Shown here piece after piece: positions 43,637-55,428 of a stretch of 64,000 nucleotides of DNA. Source of the stretch: an uncultured Porphyromonadaceae bacterium (lineage in GTDB: Bacteria > Bacteroidota > Bacteroidia > Bacteroidales > Muribaculaceae); contig CANEHE010000007.1 in assembly GCA_947427285.1 (NCBI GenBank), forward strand, positions 19,415 through 83,414, written 5' to 3'. Within the stretch, counting starts at the first letter, position 1. The number at the start of each line of letters is the position of its first letter. Made by a program: the position numbers and the translations under genes. The notes beneath the pieces were generated by a model, which saw only the letters and a list, made by a program, of their open reading frames with translations, was not told where the DNA came from and ran no database searches.

Positions 43637-45565
43637 TTAAAGAAGACAAATCCAGGTGATAGCCGCCAGAATAACAGCACCGAAGAAATACCAGAGGACA
43701 TACACCTGTATATTGCCACTCTGCATCCCCTTGATAGCCACCGATGTTTTCTGGCTGATCTTCGCAAAACTGTCCATAGTTGCGTCAATCACATGGCGAT
43801 CAAACCATGCTATGCTCTTACAGATGATATTGAAGATAATCGTATGCGTTATGAACATATAGATCTCATCCCAATAGAACCTGCGGTTAGCTGCCTGCCA
43901 AAGCACCGGCATTGCATTCTTCATAGCGGCCGGCTTGTTATTCTTCTTCATATAGAGCCAGGCGGCAAGTGCGATACCACAGGCTGCCACTATAAGACTG
44001 GTGACGGCGACCTGAAGTTCGATATGGATATGGTAGGGCTCACCATTCCAAGTGACAAATTCACCGAAAGGTATAAAGCCAGCCACACAGCTCACAGCCG
44101 CAAGCACAATCAGAGGCAACGACATCTGCCAGGGGGCATCATGAGGTTTATGTTCTTTGTAATGAGGATTCTCCTCCCACCAGAACACCATGAAGTACAT
44201 ACGGAACATATAGAAGGCAGTCAGACCGGCGACCATAGTCATCCAGGCACCCCAAAGCCAATCGTTGGCAAACATAGCCGCAAGCATCTCATCTTTGGAG
44301 AAAAATCCGGAAAACGGCCAGATACCGGCAATGGCAAGACATCCTATCAGGAACGTCCAATGTGTAATAGGCATATACTTGCGCAAACCTCCCATCTCGG
44401 TATAGTTGTTGGAATGCACCGCATGGATAAGCGCACCGGCTCCAAGGAACAGCAATGCCTTGAACATGGCATGCGTGAACAGATGGAACATGGAGGCCAT
44501 GTATCCCATACCCTCATGAAGATCCGGACGGGCCACGCCAAGAGCGACCATCATGAATGCAATCTGGGAAATTGTGGAGAAAGCAAGGATACGTTTGATG
44601 TCGATCTGACAGCAAGCCACGACTGCAGCATAAAATGCCGTAATCGCTCCGACACAGGTTATAAATGTCAATGCTCCTTCTTCTACAAGATACAGAGGGA
44701 ACATGCGCGCCACAAGATAAACACCGGCGACAACCATGGTAGCCGCATGGATAAGTGCAGACACAGGTGTCGGACCCTCCATAGCATCCGGAAGCCAGAT
44801 ATGGAGAGGCATCATCGCGGACTTACCCATACCTCCCACATAAATCAATACCAAAGCCCATGTAAGCACCGAAGCACCCATGAATGTTGCCCCACCGGTA
44901 GTGGAAAGAACAGCAGAAGGATCTGATGTCAGAGCCTGGAAATTGAAGGTATCTGTATAATAGGAAAGCACAAGAATGCCGATGAGGAAACCGAGATCGG
45001 CAAAACGTGTGACGATAAATGCTTTCTTCGATGCAGAAACTGCCGATGGCAGCTTATAGAAGAAGCCAATAAGAAGATATGAGCTTACACCCACAAGCTC
45101 CCAGAAAATATACATCTGGAATATATTGGTCGCAACAACAAGTCCAAGCATCGAGAAGCTGAAAAGCGACAGAAAAGCATAGTAACGCTGGAACCCTGGT
45201 TCATGTTCCATATATCCCCAGCTGTAAAGATGCACCATGAAGGAAATAGTTGTAATAACAACCAACATCATGGCCGAGATCGGATCAATAAGAAATCCGA
45301 TATTCACCACAAGTTTCTCCGTGAAAGCGAGCCATGTGGCATCAAACACCTGGAACTGCTGACGTACGCCATCAAGAATAAACGCCGGATCTCCACTGAA
45401 GAAATATGTGAACGCTACCGTATAGGCAAGCGTCATAGTGGTACCCATGCCAAGAATGCCAAGCACCCCGGCCATTTTACGACTCATTTTCACACCGCCG
45501 ATGCCTAAGATAAGGAACATCGTGATGGGAATCGCCAAAATCAGAATCGGAAGTGTAATGTCCAT
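43637..45565 (-). CDS. nuoL: NADH-quinone oxidoreductase subunit L
   Basis: FWELVGVSSYLLIGFFY, PLHIWLPDAMEGPTPVSALIHAATMVVAGVYLVAR, HALFKALLFLGAGALIHAVH-type motif. Confidence 0.98.
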   Translation of the reverse strand: MDITLPILILAIPITMFLILGIGGVKMSRKMAGVLGILGMGTTMTLAYTVAFTYFFSGDPAFILDGVRQQFQVFDATWLAFTEKLVVNIGFLIDPISAMMLVVITTISFMVHLYSWGYMEHEPGFQRYYAFLSLFSFSMLGLVVATNIFQMYIFWELVGVSSYLLIGFFYKLPSAVSASKKAFIVTRFADLGFLIGILVLSYYTDTFNFQALTSDPSAVLSTTGGATFMGASVLTWALVLIYVGGMGKSAMMPLHIWLPDAMEGPTPVSALIHAATMVVAGVYLVARMFPLYLVEEGALTFITCVGAITAFYAAVVACCQIDIKRILAFSTISQIAFMMVALGVARPDLHEGMGYMASMFHLFTHAMFKALLFLGAGALIHAVHSNNYTEMGGLRKYMPITHWTFLIGCLAIAGIWPFSGFFSKDEMLAAMFANDWLWGAWMTMVAGLTAFYMFRMYFMVFWWEENPHYKEHKPHDAPWQMSLPLIVLAAVSCVAGFIPFGEFVTWNGEPYHIHIELQVAVTSLIVAACGIALAAWLYMKKNNKPAAMKNAMPVLWQAANRRFYWDEIYMFITHTIIFNIICKSIAWFDRHVIDATMDSFAKISQKTSVAIKGMQSGNIQVYVLWYFFGAVILAAITWICLL

Positions 45566-45568
45566 ATC

Positions 45569-45880
45569 TTAGAATTTCATTTTTGTTACTTCATTGATGT
45601 CGGTATTACCGACAACACGGTAAATATTGATGATAATCGCTATTGCAATCGCTGTCTCCGCCGCCGCTATGGCAATAGCGAAAAGCGTAAACACCATCCC
45701 TTCCATCATTCCGGGGAAAAGATACCGGTTGAACGCCACAAAGTTCAGATCCGCTGCATTGAGCATAAGCTCCAGCGAAATCAGAATAGCGATAAGATTC
45801 TTACGGGTAACAAACCCATAGACGCCACACGCGAACATAAGTACGCTGGGCACAAGATACCATAAAATACCTAAATCCAT
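45569..45880 (-). CDS. nuoK: NADH-quinone oxidoreductase subunit K
   Basis: RKNLIAILISLELMLNAADLNFVAFNRYL; AIAAAETAIAIAIIINIYR. Confidence 0.97.
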   Translation of the reverse strand: MDLGILWYLVPSVLMFACGVYGFVTRKNLIAILISLELMLNAADLNFVAFNRYLFPGMMEGMVFTLFAIAIAAAETAIAIAIIINIYRVVGNTDINEVTKMKF

Positions 45881-45888
45881 GGTTTCAA

Positions 45889-46419
45889 TTATCTTTTACG
45901 GGCAACTACGACGCCACCGATTATACATGCCAGCAACAATACACTCACGGCCTCAAAAGGAAGGAGATAGTGATATTTCTCCGTGCTGAGGAGAGTCTCA
46001 CCGATCATCTTCATTGTAATGTCCGGACCAGCCTGAAGCACTCCTATAAGAGAACCACCTTCTGGAGTGACCGGCATTGAGAACAATGCGAACAATAGAA
46101 GAGCAGCTCCGAGAATCGATCCGCACACACCGGCCACACGGCGATGGCTTTCGATACTACCGCTCGTATCATCAGGACGATGGGTGAGCAGAATCGAAAA
46201 TACGAAAAGCACCATTATACCCCCCGCATAAACCGCTATCTGTACAGCTCCGAGAAACTGATATCCAAGCTGAAAATAAAACACGGCAGTTGAAAGGAGC
46301 ACGAACAGCAGATAAGTGGCCGCGCGCAATATTTTCTTCGATGTGACAGCCATAACTGAAAATACAAGCATGGATATGGCCACAATGAAGTATAGAATTA
46401 TATTTCCTACTGAATCCAT
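45889..46419 (-). CDS. nuoJ: NADH-quinone oxidoreductase subunit J
   Basis: FYFQLGYQFLGAVQIAVYAGGIMVLFVFSILL. Confidence 0.96.
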   Translation of the reverse strand: MDSVGNIILYFIVAISMLVFSVMAVTSKKILRAATYLLFVLLSTAVFYFQLGYQFLGAVQIAVYAGGIMVLFVFSILLTHRPDDTSGSIESHRRVAGVCGSILGAALLLFALFSMPVTPEGGSLIGVLQAGPDITMKMIGETLLSTEKYHYLLPFEAVSVLLLACIIGGVVVARKR

Positions 46420-46441
46420 TTTAGTGGAGAATTAGCATTGG

Positions 46442-46996
46442 TTATTTATTCTGCGAGACCGAACTTTCATCCGTCCCGGTAGCCTTGGGTGCCGGAACGG
46501 GATCTTCCACCTCCGGACGATAGTTGAGTCGCTTCACAAGGGCCTCCCGGGTAAATGTAGCCTGCTCAAAATCATTGCTGAACTCAAGCGCGTCCTGCGG
46601 ACATGTGGTAACACACAGCATACAGAACGTACAACTTCCCAAATCATAAAGATATTCGTCAAGCTTACGCTTCTTTTTGCCATCAGGTAAATCCACCATC
46701 TTGGTAGTAAGCTTGATGGTACCATTGGGGCAATTCATCTGACAGATGCCGCAGGCAATACATTTATGGCGTCCGGCCTCGTCGTACTTCAACGTCAGTT
46801 CAGCACGAAATCTGTCAGGAATATCAAGTGTGGCGCGGTTTTCAGGATACTGTTCCGTGATTTTTTTGGTCACCAGTTCCTTACCTGTCACCTCCATTCC
46901 CTGCACCAGACTCTTGAGTCCCTGGCCCACAGATGAAAAATATTCCTTTATACTGCTCATTTCTATGATGTGAAAATCGGTTAGTCTAATTTTCAA
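46442..46996 (-). CDS. nuoI: NADH-quinone oxidoreductase subunit I (2x[4Fe-4S])
   Basis: CIACGICQMNCPNGTI and CTFCMLCVTTCPQDAL ferredoxin motifs. Confidence 0.96.
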   Translation of the reverse strand: MKIRLTDFHIIEMSSIKEYFSSVGQGLKSLVQGMEVTGKELVTKKITEQYPENRATLDIPDRFRAELTLKYDEAGRHKCIACGICQMNCPNGTIKLTTKMVDLPDGKKKRKLDEYLYDLGSCTFCMLCVTTCPQDALEFSNDFEQATFTREALVKRLNYRPEVEDPVPAPKATGTDESSVSQNK

Positions 46997-47013
46997 TTTA
47001 TGTCTCTATGTGA

Positions 47014-47910
47014 CTATCGCTCTACTTGGCCTCCTATGATATCTAGTAGTTCCGTAGTGATACTCTGCTGGCGTAGCTTGTTATACTCCAGATTAAGATC
47101 GTCAAGCAGTTTCTTGGCATTGTCATTGGCACTCTGCATGGCCATCACACGGGCGGCCTGCTCAGAAGCACGATTTTCAATGGTGATCTCCTGCATAGTG
47201 GAAAGCACAAACATCGGCAAAACCTCATTGAATATCCGGTTGGGATCCGGTTCAAAAATATAAAGCCGATTTTCATCTTTCCTTTCCTGTTTATTCTCTT
47301 CAGCTCCTATAGCAGCCTCAGTCACAGGAAATAACTGTTCTGAAGTCAGCACCTGACGGCTCATGGATTTGAAGCTCATATAGATTACCTCAACACGATC
47401 AAAGCGTCCTGAGAGAAAATCTTTCTGGAGCTCAAGTGTAAATTCATTTACCTTCTCCCCTCCCATCTTCGAGTCGACACCGGCAAATGACTCAACCTTT
47501 ATACCGGATACATTAAGCTTCTCACAGGCTGCGCGAAGTTTACGGCCTACCGGAACAAGCGTGATTTCCACTCCTGTCGGGAAACTCTCCCGGAGCTCAT
47601 TGACACGTCGAAGCAGGAATTTGAAGATATTGATATTATACGCACCACAAAGCCCGTCATCACTGCCATAGACCACCAAAGCAATCCTGTCAACGCCACG
47701 GGGTTCTATCAGCGGGGAGCTATACGATGCATCGGCCGATAGAAGATGCCCCATAATCGAGCGTATCTGATCTTTGAACGGCAACAGCCGTCTCAACGCC
47801 TGCTCATTTTTATGTACCTTCGCTGAAGAAATCATCTTCATCGCGCCGGTTATCTTCTCCGATGAAGATACCGACCCGATTCTGGTCTTCAATTCTCTGA
47901 GTGTCGACAT
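47014..47910 (-). CDS. atpG: ATP synthase F1 gamma subunit
   Basis: MSTLRELKTRIGSVSSSEKITGAMKMISSAK; C-terminal YNKLRQQSITTELLDIIGG. Confidence 0.97.
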   Translation of the reverse strand: MSTLRELKTRIGSVSSSEKITGAMKMISSAKVHKNEQALRRLLPFKDQIRSIMGHLLSADASYSSPLIEPRGVDRIALVVYGSDDGLCGAYNINIFKFLLRRVNELRESFPTGVEITLVPVGRKLRAACEKLNVSGIKVESFAGVDSKMGGEKVNEFTLELQKDFLSGRFDRVEVIYMSFKSMSRQVLTSEQLFPVTEAAIGAEENKQERKDENRLYIFEPDPNRIFNEVLPMFVLSTMQEITIENRASEQAARVMAMQSANDNAKKLLDDLNLEYNKLRQQSITTELLDIIGGQVER

Positions 47911-47925
47911 TATCTTTTTATTGGA

Positions 47926-47964
47926 CTCCCGGAAGCAAATACCGGAACGTACAACTTCCGGGAG
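47926..47964 (-). other. Inverted-repeat RNA hairpin in the atpA-atpG intergenic gap
   Basis: CTCCCGGAAG-N19-CTTCCGGGAG perfect 10-bp IR, with an internal TTCCGG that can pair alternatively. Confidence 0.65.
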
Positions 47965-48045
47965 CGACCTTAAATACTATCTTTCTTTAATTTTATTGAC
48001 TCTCCTTCAAGGTTCATGGAAGGATGCAATCTGCATAAACGGATA

Positions 48046-49623
48046 TCAAGCTGAATACTTGCCTGCAATCTCCCTTGCACACTTTGTAATCAGATCCGTA
48101 ACCTCATCTGTAAGCTTTCCAGAAGCGATCTGATCAAGAACTTCTTTCTGATACTTGCTCTTGAGCAACTGCACAAACAGCATCTCAAACTCATGTACCT
48201 TGTCAAGAGGCACATTTTCAAGAAGTCCGTTCACACCACAGTAAATTACAGCCACCTGCTCCGCCACTGGCCACGGAGTGTACTGAGGCTGGATGAGGAG
48301 CTGCTGGTTCTTACGACCACGGTCAATTACCTTGGCGGTAACTGGATCAATATCTCCCCCGAATTTAGTGAACGACTCAAGTTCACGGAATTGGGCCTGG
48401 GCGATCTTAAGTGTACCAGCGACCTTCTTCATCGGCTTGATCTGAGCATTACCACCTACACGTGATACCGAAATACCGACATTGACAGCAGGACGGATAC
48501 CCTGATTGAAAAGAGCCGTCTCAAGGAATATCTGACCGTCAGTGATCGATATAACATTGGTAGGAATATAGGCGGAAACGTCACCTGCCTGAGTCTCAAT
48601 AATCGGAAGGGCTGTAAGCGAACCTCCACCCTTCACCATCGGTCTCAATGCCTCAGGAAGGTCATTCATTGACTCTGCCACCTCCTGATTGTCGATAATC
48701 TTGGCAGCACGTTCAAGCAGACGCGAATGAAGATAGAAAATATCTCCCGGATAAGCCTCACGTCCTGACGGACGCTTAAGAATCAGCGAAATCTCACGAT
48801 ATGCCACAGCCTGCTTTGACAAATCATCATATACGATGAGTGCATCACGGCCGGTATCACGGAAATACTCTCCAATGGCTACTCCAGCAAACGGGGCATA
48901 ATAACGCATCGAAGCAGAATCCGACGCCGAAGCCGATACAACAACTGTATAGTCCATAGCACCGAATTTCTTCAGAGTCTGGACAGTAGCAGCTACAGAC
49001 GATGCTTTCTGGCCAATAGCCACATATATACAGTAAATGGGCTTGCCTGCCAGATAATTCTGTCGCTGATTGATAATAGTATCGATCGCTATCGCTGTCT
49101 TGCCTATCTGGCGGTCGCCAATGATAAGCTCACGCTGTCCCCTGCCGATTGGAATCATCGAGTCGATGGCTTTGATACCAGTCTGCAAAGGTTGGTTCAC
49201 AGGCTGACGGAAAATCACACCCGGGGCTTTTCGCTCCAAAGGAAGTCGGATAAGATCACCGTTGATAGGGCCATTACCGTCAATAGGATCGCCGAGAATG
49301 TTGATGACACGGCCAAGCAACCCCTCCCCGACAGGGATAGATGCAATTTCACCCGTGCGACGCACCGACATGTTCTCAGAGATTTCATTTACATTGTTGA
49401 GAAGCACAACACCCACATTGCTCTCCTCAAGATTGAGCGCGACGCCCTTGACGCCGTTTTCAAACTCCACCAACTCATTGGAACGTACATTCTCAAGTCC
49501 GTAGACATGGGCCACACCGTCACCTACTTCAAGCACGGTGCCCACCTCTTCAAACTTCACCTGAGAATTGACATCCTCGAGTTGCTGCTTTAGTATATCA
49601 GATATTTCGCTTGGGTTAAGCAT
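48046..49623 (-). CDS. atpA: ATP synthase F1 alpha subunit
   Basis: [62 protein letters not shown]. Confidence 0.99.
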   Translation of the reverse strand: MLNPSEISDILKQQLEDVNSQVKFEEVGTVLEVGDGVAHVYGLENVRSNELVEFENGVKGVALNLEESNVGVVLLNNVNEISENMSVRRTGEIASIPVGEGLLGRVINILGDPIDGNGPINGDLIRLPLERKAPGVIFRQPVNQPLQTGIKAIDSMIPIGRGQRELIIGDRQIGKTAIAIDTIINQRQNYLAGKPIYCIYVAIGQKASSVAATVQTLKKFGAMDYTVVVSASASDSASMRYYAPFAGVAIGEYFRDTGRDALIVYDDLSKQAVAYREISLILKRPSGREAYPGDIFYLHSRLLERAAKIIDNQEVAESMNDLPEALRPMVKGGGSLTALPIIETQAGDVSAYIPTNVISITDGQIFLETALFNQGIRPAVNVGISVSRVGGNAQIKPMKKVAGTLKIAQAQFRELESFTKFGGDIDPVTAKVIDRGRKNQQLLIQPQYTPWPVAEQVAVIYCGVNGLLENVPLDKVHEFEMLFVQLLKSKYQKEVLDQIASGKLTDEVTDLITKCAREIAGKYSA

Positions 49624-49629
49624 CTTTTT

Positions 49630-50175
49630 TTAATTGCTACTTAATAATTTTAGACGTAATTGCTCAAGCTCGTTGCTAATCGAGGCATCCATGCGAGTAG
49701 AATTGACATCCACCATAAATCCACCGATCAGTTCAGGATCGATTTTCGATACAAACTCAAGGGTATACCCCGGGAATGCCTTTCGCACTATCTCCTTGAT
49801 TTTTTCCATCTCCGCTTCCGGAAGCTGCGCAGCGGTGGATATGACCACCTGCGCGATATGATTTTCCTCGCGATAGATTCTGCGATATTCAAGTGCCATA
49901 CGGTAGGCAAACTCTTCCCGGTTGTGATTGAGAACGAGCCGGACGAAATTCCGATAGTCATCTTCCAGCTTGTCGCCAGCCGCCGAAATCAGTAGTGACT
50001 CTTTGCGGTCGCGTCCCACAAATGGATTGGTCATCACCTTCTGGAGTTCCGGAGCACTCTCGAACGAAGCCACAACCTGCTTCATCTCCTCATATACCCG
50101 GGAGGCATTTTTCCTATCGAGTGCGAGTTTGTAGAGCGCCTTGGCATAGCGCTGCGGAATAAGACCGTCATTCAT
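49630..50175 (-). CDS. atpH: ATP synthase F1 delta subunit
   Basis: IPQRYAKALYKLALDR, PELIGGFMVDVNSTRMDASISNELEQLRLKLL. Confidence 0.95.
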   Translation of the reverse strand: MNDGLIPQRYAKALYKLALDRKNASRVYEEMKQVVASFESAPELQKVMTNPFVGRDRKESLLISAAGDKLEDDYRNFVRLVLNHNREEFAYRMALEYRRIYREENHIAQVVISTAAQLPEAEMEKIKEIVRKAFPGYTLEFVSKIDPELIGGFMVDVNSTRMDASISNELEQLRLKLLSSN

Positions 50176-50178
50176 CGG

Positions 50179-50673
50179 TTAGTTCTTCTCTATTTCGTTC
50201 AACAATTTGTCAACAAGCTCGACTTGTGCCTTATCCGACTTCATCTGATTGCGAACCATCTTCTCGGCAATCTCTATCGAGAACTTGCTGACCTCGTTTC
50301 TAAACTGCAGTTCAGCTTCCTTGCGTGACTGTTCAATTGATACTTTTGCGGCATCCATGACCTTCTTCGCCTCGGCGGAAGCCTCATTGCGGGCTTCCTC
50401 GATAATCTGAGTCTTCATCTTAGCCGCGTCACGCAATATTTCGGCTTGCTGCTTTTGGGCTTCGGCCACATATTTCTGAGCTTCGGAGCGTGCATTATCA
50501 AGCTGCTCCTTTGCCTCACGGGCGTATTCCACACCCTTATCGATGGTGTCTGCCCGGTTTTCCATACTCTTGATGATCACCGGCCATCCCCACTTGGCAA
50601 GAACCAAGAAGAGGATGACAAAGGCGACAAACATCCAGAATACCAAACCAAAATCTGGCGTGAACAATTCCAT
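50179..50673 (-). CDS. atpF: ATP synthase Fo subunit b
   Basis: FWMFVAFVILFLVLAKWGWPVIIKSMENRADTIDKGVEYAREAKEQLDNARSEAQKYV. Confidence 0.97.
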   Translation of the reverse strand: MELFTPDFGLVFWMFVAFVILFLVLAKWGWPVIIKSMENRADTIDKGVEYAREAKEQLDNARSEAQKYVAEAQKQQAEILRDAAKMKTQIIEEARNEASAEAKKVMDAAKVSIEQSRKEAELQFRNEVSKFSIEIAEKMVRNQMKSDKAQVELVDKLLNEIEKN

Positions 50674-50707
50674 TCTGAATAGAAGTTAGTCTGTGTAAGC
50701 TGGACAA

Positions 50708-50974
<267 letters not shown>

Positions 50975-51020
50975 TTATTTTGTTTATTTATTTGTTTTCT
51001 ATATGATTCTGACCAATTAA

Positions 51021-52337
51021 TCATGCTTCGACATCTGCCGACAGTTCTGCTGCCGCTGACTCTCCATGAGCGTGTCCGTCTTCCTGCGACATGGCGATAA
51101 ACATTGTAGACAACATAGTAAACACGTACGCCTGTATGAAGCTGACAAGCACATCAAGCAGAAGCATGAACACTGTAAATACAATCGATATCACCACGGA
51201 GGCGCCTGCAGCCGCAGCACCGAACGCTGCAAAAATGAAGATAAGAAGCACAAGTGTTATGACAATCATGTGACCACCCATCATGTTGGCGAACAGACGG
51301 ACGCAAAGTGCAGCAGGCTTGGTAAAGATTCCGAAAATCTCAATTACCTGCATAATCGGAAGAGGACATTTAAGCCAGATAGGAACATCCGGCCAGAAGA
51401 TCTCTTTCCAATAATGTTTCTTGCCCAATACATTGGTGACAATAAATGTCAATAAAGCCAACACAAGCGTAACAGCTATGTTTCCTGTAAGATTGGCTCC
51501 TCCCGGAAATATAACTATCAGTCCGACAAGGTTCATAACCAAGATGAAGAAGAAACATGTAAGAAGAAACGGTGCGAATCTGCGACCTTTCTCTGCCCCG
51601 AGAGTACTTTTGATAACACCTGTATAGATGAAATCGACAAGCATCTCCATGAATCCCATGCCCTTCCGCGGAGCCTTTAATCCTTTACGGGAATAATAAC
51701 GTACCACCGACATCACCATTGCCGTCACAATTATCACACAGATAAACAGAGCAAGAACATTTTTGGTGATTGAGATGTCGAACGTGCGATACTCACGATA
51801 ATATTTCCCATCGTGATATACATATCCCGGAACAACCGCCGCTCCTTCCGAAGAACCGGATTCCACAGCAATGCTGTCGGCCATAGCCACAACACGACTC
51901 TCCTCCTGAGGAGAGAGAGGGAAGATCTGCACCACTTTATCCTTATGCTTGCTGACTTTGGCAATAATGAACTCATAGTCACGACCATTCCGCTCTACCT
52001 TTTTTACAACAGGCAGAAGGTGTTTTTCCTTTTCTCCAGTCTTCATGTCCTCCACCACCTCAACTTCAGTAAGAGAAGCGGATGAGAAACAAAACCATTT
52101 ACCGTCTTCAGCCTTTACAATCACAGGCAATGGAATACGGTAGACATGGCTGAAAGGAACTTCCCAGCCGTAACCGTCGCCAAGATGCTCAAAGATAATC
52201 TCCTTGACATTGACATCTTTTTTCTCATCACCCTTCTCCTGATCAGCAGAAGCCGAGACGGGAAATGCGAAAAGCAGCGCAAGCATCAACGCGACTATAT
52301 GCTTGAAATGTTTAGTCATCTCTATTGGTTGGTTCAT
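51021..52337 (-). CDS. atpB: ATP synthase Fo subunit a with long N-terminal extracytoplasmic extension
   Basis: Signal-like N-terminus, about 170-aa soluble segment, then subunit a core PIMQVIEIFGIFTKPAALCVRLFANMMGGHMIV and FIQAYVFTMLSTMFI. Confidence 0.96.
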   Translation of the reverse strand: MNQPIEMTKHFKHIVALMLALLFAFPVSASADQEKGDEKKDVNVKEIIFEHLGDGYGWEVPFSHVYRIPLPVIVKAEDGKWFCFSSASLTEVEVVEDMKTGEKEKHLLPVVKKVERNGRDYEFIIAKVSKHKDKVVQIFPLSPQEESRVVAMADSIAVESGSSEGAAVVPGYVYHDGKYYREYRTFDISITKNVLALFICVIIVTAMVMSVVRYYSRKGLKAPRKGMGFMEMLVDFIYTGVIKSTLGAEKGRRFAPFLLTCFFFILVMNLVGLIVIFPGGANLTGNIAVTLVLALLTFIVTNVLGKKHYWKEIFWPDVPIWLKCPLPIMQVIEIFGIFTKPAALCVRLFANMMGGHMIVITLVLLIFIFAAFGAAAAGASVVISIVFTVFMLLLDVLVSFIQAYVFTMLSTMFIAMSQEDGHAHGESAAAELSADVEA

Positions 52338-52438
52338 GACGGCAAGCCGCCATTAAAATTTATTATCTCCGGAAAACCGGATATTGTAAAATCATACGTG
52401 ACAACGGTCTGTATAAATGCAAACTCCATACAGGGCTG

Positions 52439-52675
52439 TCAATAGATGCAGACTGAAACAACATTGTTTTCTACATCGGCAATTCCCCCCTTGATGTCAA
52501 TCGATTTCTCGATATCGTCAGACATCCGGTAAGTAACCTTGCCAGGCACAAGAACCGAGATAAGCGGAGCGTGATTTTTCAATACCGTAAACAATCCGAG
52601 TTCTCCGGGAAGTGTCACCGACTCCGCTTCACCCTTGAACAGAATCTCATGGGCGGAAATTAACTCAAGCGTCAT
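52439..52675 (-). CDS. atpC: ATP synthase F1 epsilon subunit (short form)
   Basis: MTLELISAHEILFKGEAESVTLPGELGLFTVLKNHAPLISVLVPGKVTY. Confidence 0.95.
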   Translation of the reverse strand: MTLELISAHEILFKGEAESVTLPGELGLFTVLKNHAPLISVLVPGKVTYRMSDDIEKSIDIKGGIADVENNVVSVCIY

Positions 52676-52722
52676 AAGAGGAAACTGTCTGTTTTTACTT
52701 TAAATATCCTGACTATCTGAGA

Positions 52723-54249
<1,527 letters not shown>

Positions 54250-54271
54250 TTAATATTCAGTTATAAATAAT

Positions 54272-55348
54272 TCAGAAGTGCCAGCCGAGAGCCACAAATA
54301 TCGCCATAAGCACAAGGTTTGCCAACGCGAACGGCATGAGGTACTTCCATTCGAAAGCAAGCATCTGGTCAATTCTGACACGCGGGAAAGTCCACTTGAA
54401 CCAGATAATGACATACGAGATGAAAAACGCCTTTCCTACAAACCATACTACCGAAGGAATCCAATCCATCACAGCATTGAATCCATCCCATCCAGGGACA
54501 TGGAGAGGCATCCATCCTCCAAGGAACATCAGAGTCGCAATACCGGAAACAATAAAGAGATTCAGGTACTCGGCAAGATAGAAGAATCCGAAATGGATAC
54601 CCGAATACTCCGTATGATAGCCTGCAGTAAGTTCATGTTCAGCCTCCGGAAGGTCGAAAGGACCACGATTGGTCTCAGCCGTGGCTGCAATAACATATAT
54701 TATAAATGCAATTATCGCAGGAATATGTCCCTTGAAAATAAACCATCCGTCATTCTGTGCCCACACAAGCTCATTGATATTCATTGTGCCGGCGAAAAGG
54801 ACTATGGTGATAATTGCTAATCCGAGTGAAAGCTCGTAGCTGACCATCTGCGCACCGCTTCTCATCGCACCGATAAGCGTATACTTATTGTTTGATGACC
54901 AACCGGCCAACAGAATACCAAGTACTCCCACCGACGAAACCGCCAGCACGAAGAATATACCTATATTGAAATTGATTATCTGAAGTCCACGTCCCCATGG
55001 CAGACATGCAAGCATAATCACCGAAGAGGTTATGACAAGATACGGAGCCAGCTTGAACAGGAACTTATCAGTTCCTTTCAGAGAAATCAACTCCTTGATA
55101 AGGATCTTGAACATGTCCGCGAACACCTGAAGCAAGCCCCACTTGCCCACACGCATCGGACCAAGACGACACTGGAACCATGCGCACAATTTACGCTCAT
55201 ATAAGATGTAGAACAGAGCCAACACCGTATAGGCGAGCAATACAAGTACGGCTATCACCACACACTCTATGATAGTGGCTGCCCAATCGGGCATACAGCC
55301 TGTCAGAAGATTGTTGAACCAAGAGGTCCAAATGCCGAAATCAAACAT
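54272..55348 (-). CDS. nuoH: NADH-quinone oxidoreductase subunit H
   Basis: ERKLCAWFQCRLGPMRVGKWGLLQVFADMFKILIKE, ETNRGPFDLPEAEHELTAGYHTEYSG. Confidence 0.98.
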   Translation of the reverse strand: MFDFGIWTSWFNNLLTGCMPDWAATIIECVVIAVLVLLAYTVLALFYILYERKLCAWFQCRLGPMRVGKWGLLQVFADMFKILIKELISLKGTDKFLFKLAPYLVITSSVIMLACLPWGRGLQIINFNIGIFFVLAVSSVGVLGILLAGWSSNNKYTLIGAMRSGAQMVSYELSLGLAIITIVLFAGTMNINELVWAQNDGWFIFKGHIPAIIAFIIYVIAATAETNRGPFDLPEAEHELTAGYHTEYSGIHFGFFYLAEYLNLFIVSGIATLMFLGGWMPLHVPGWDGFNAVMDWIPSVVWFVGKAFFISYVIIWFKWTFPRVRIDQMLAFEWKYLMPFALANLVLMAIFVALGWHF

Positions 55349-55428
55349 CGGAATCGGTTTTTTAATATCAGTTGGATATACTTGTTCTGTTTATGCAGAT
55401 AATGTCTTTTCTCAAGAATACAGGAGCA

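Noticed and set aside
43622-44926. 434-aa + strand ORF opposite nuoL
   Set aside because: Fully antisense to a confidently identified nuoL; odd His/Cys-rich composition is what the complement of a hydrophobic membrane gene gives; no recognisable domain.
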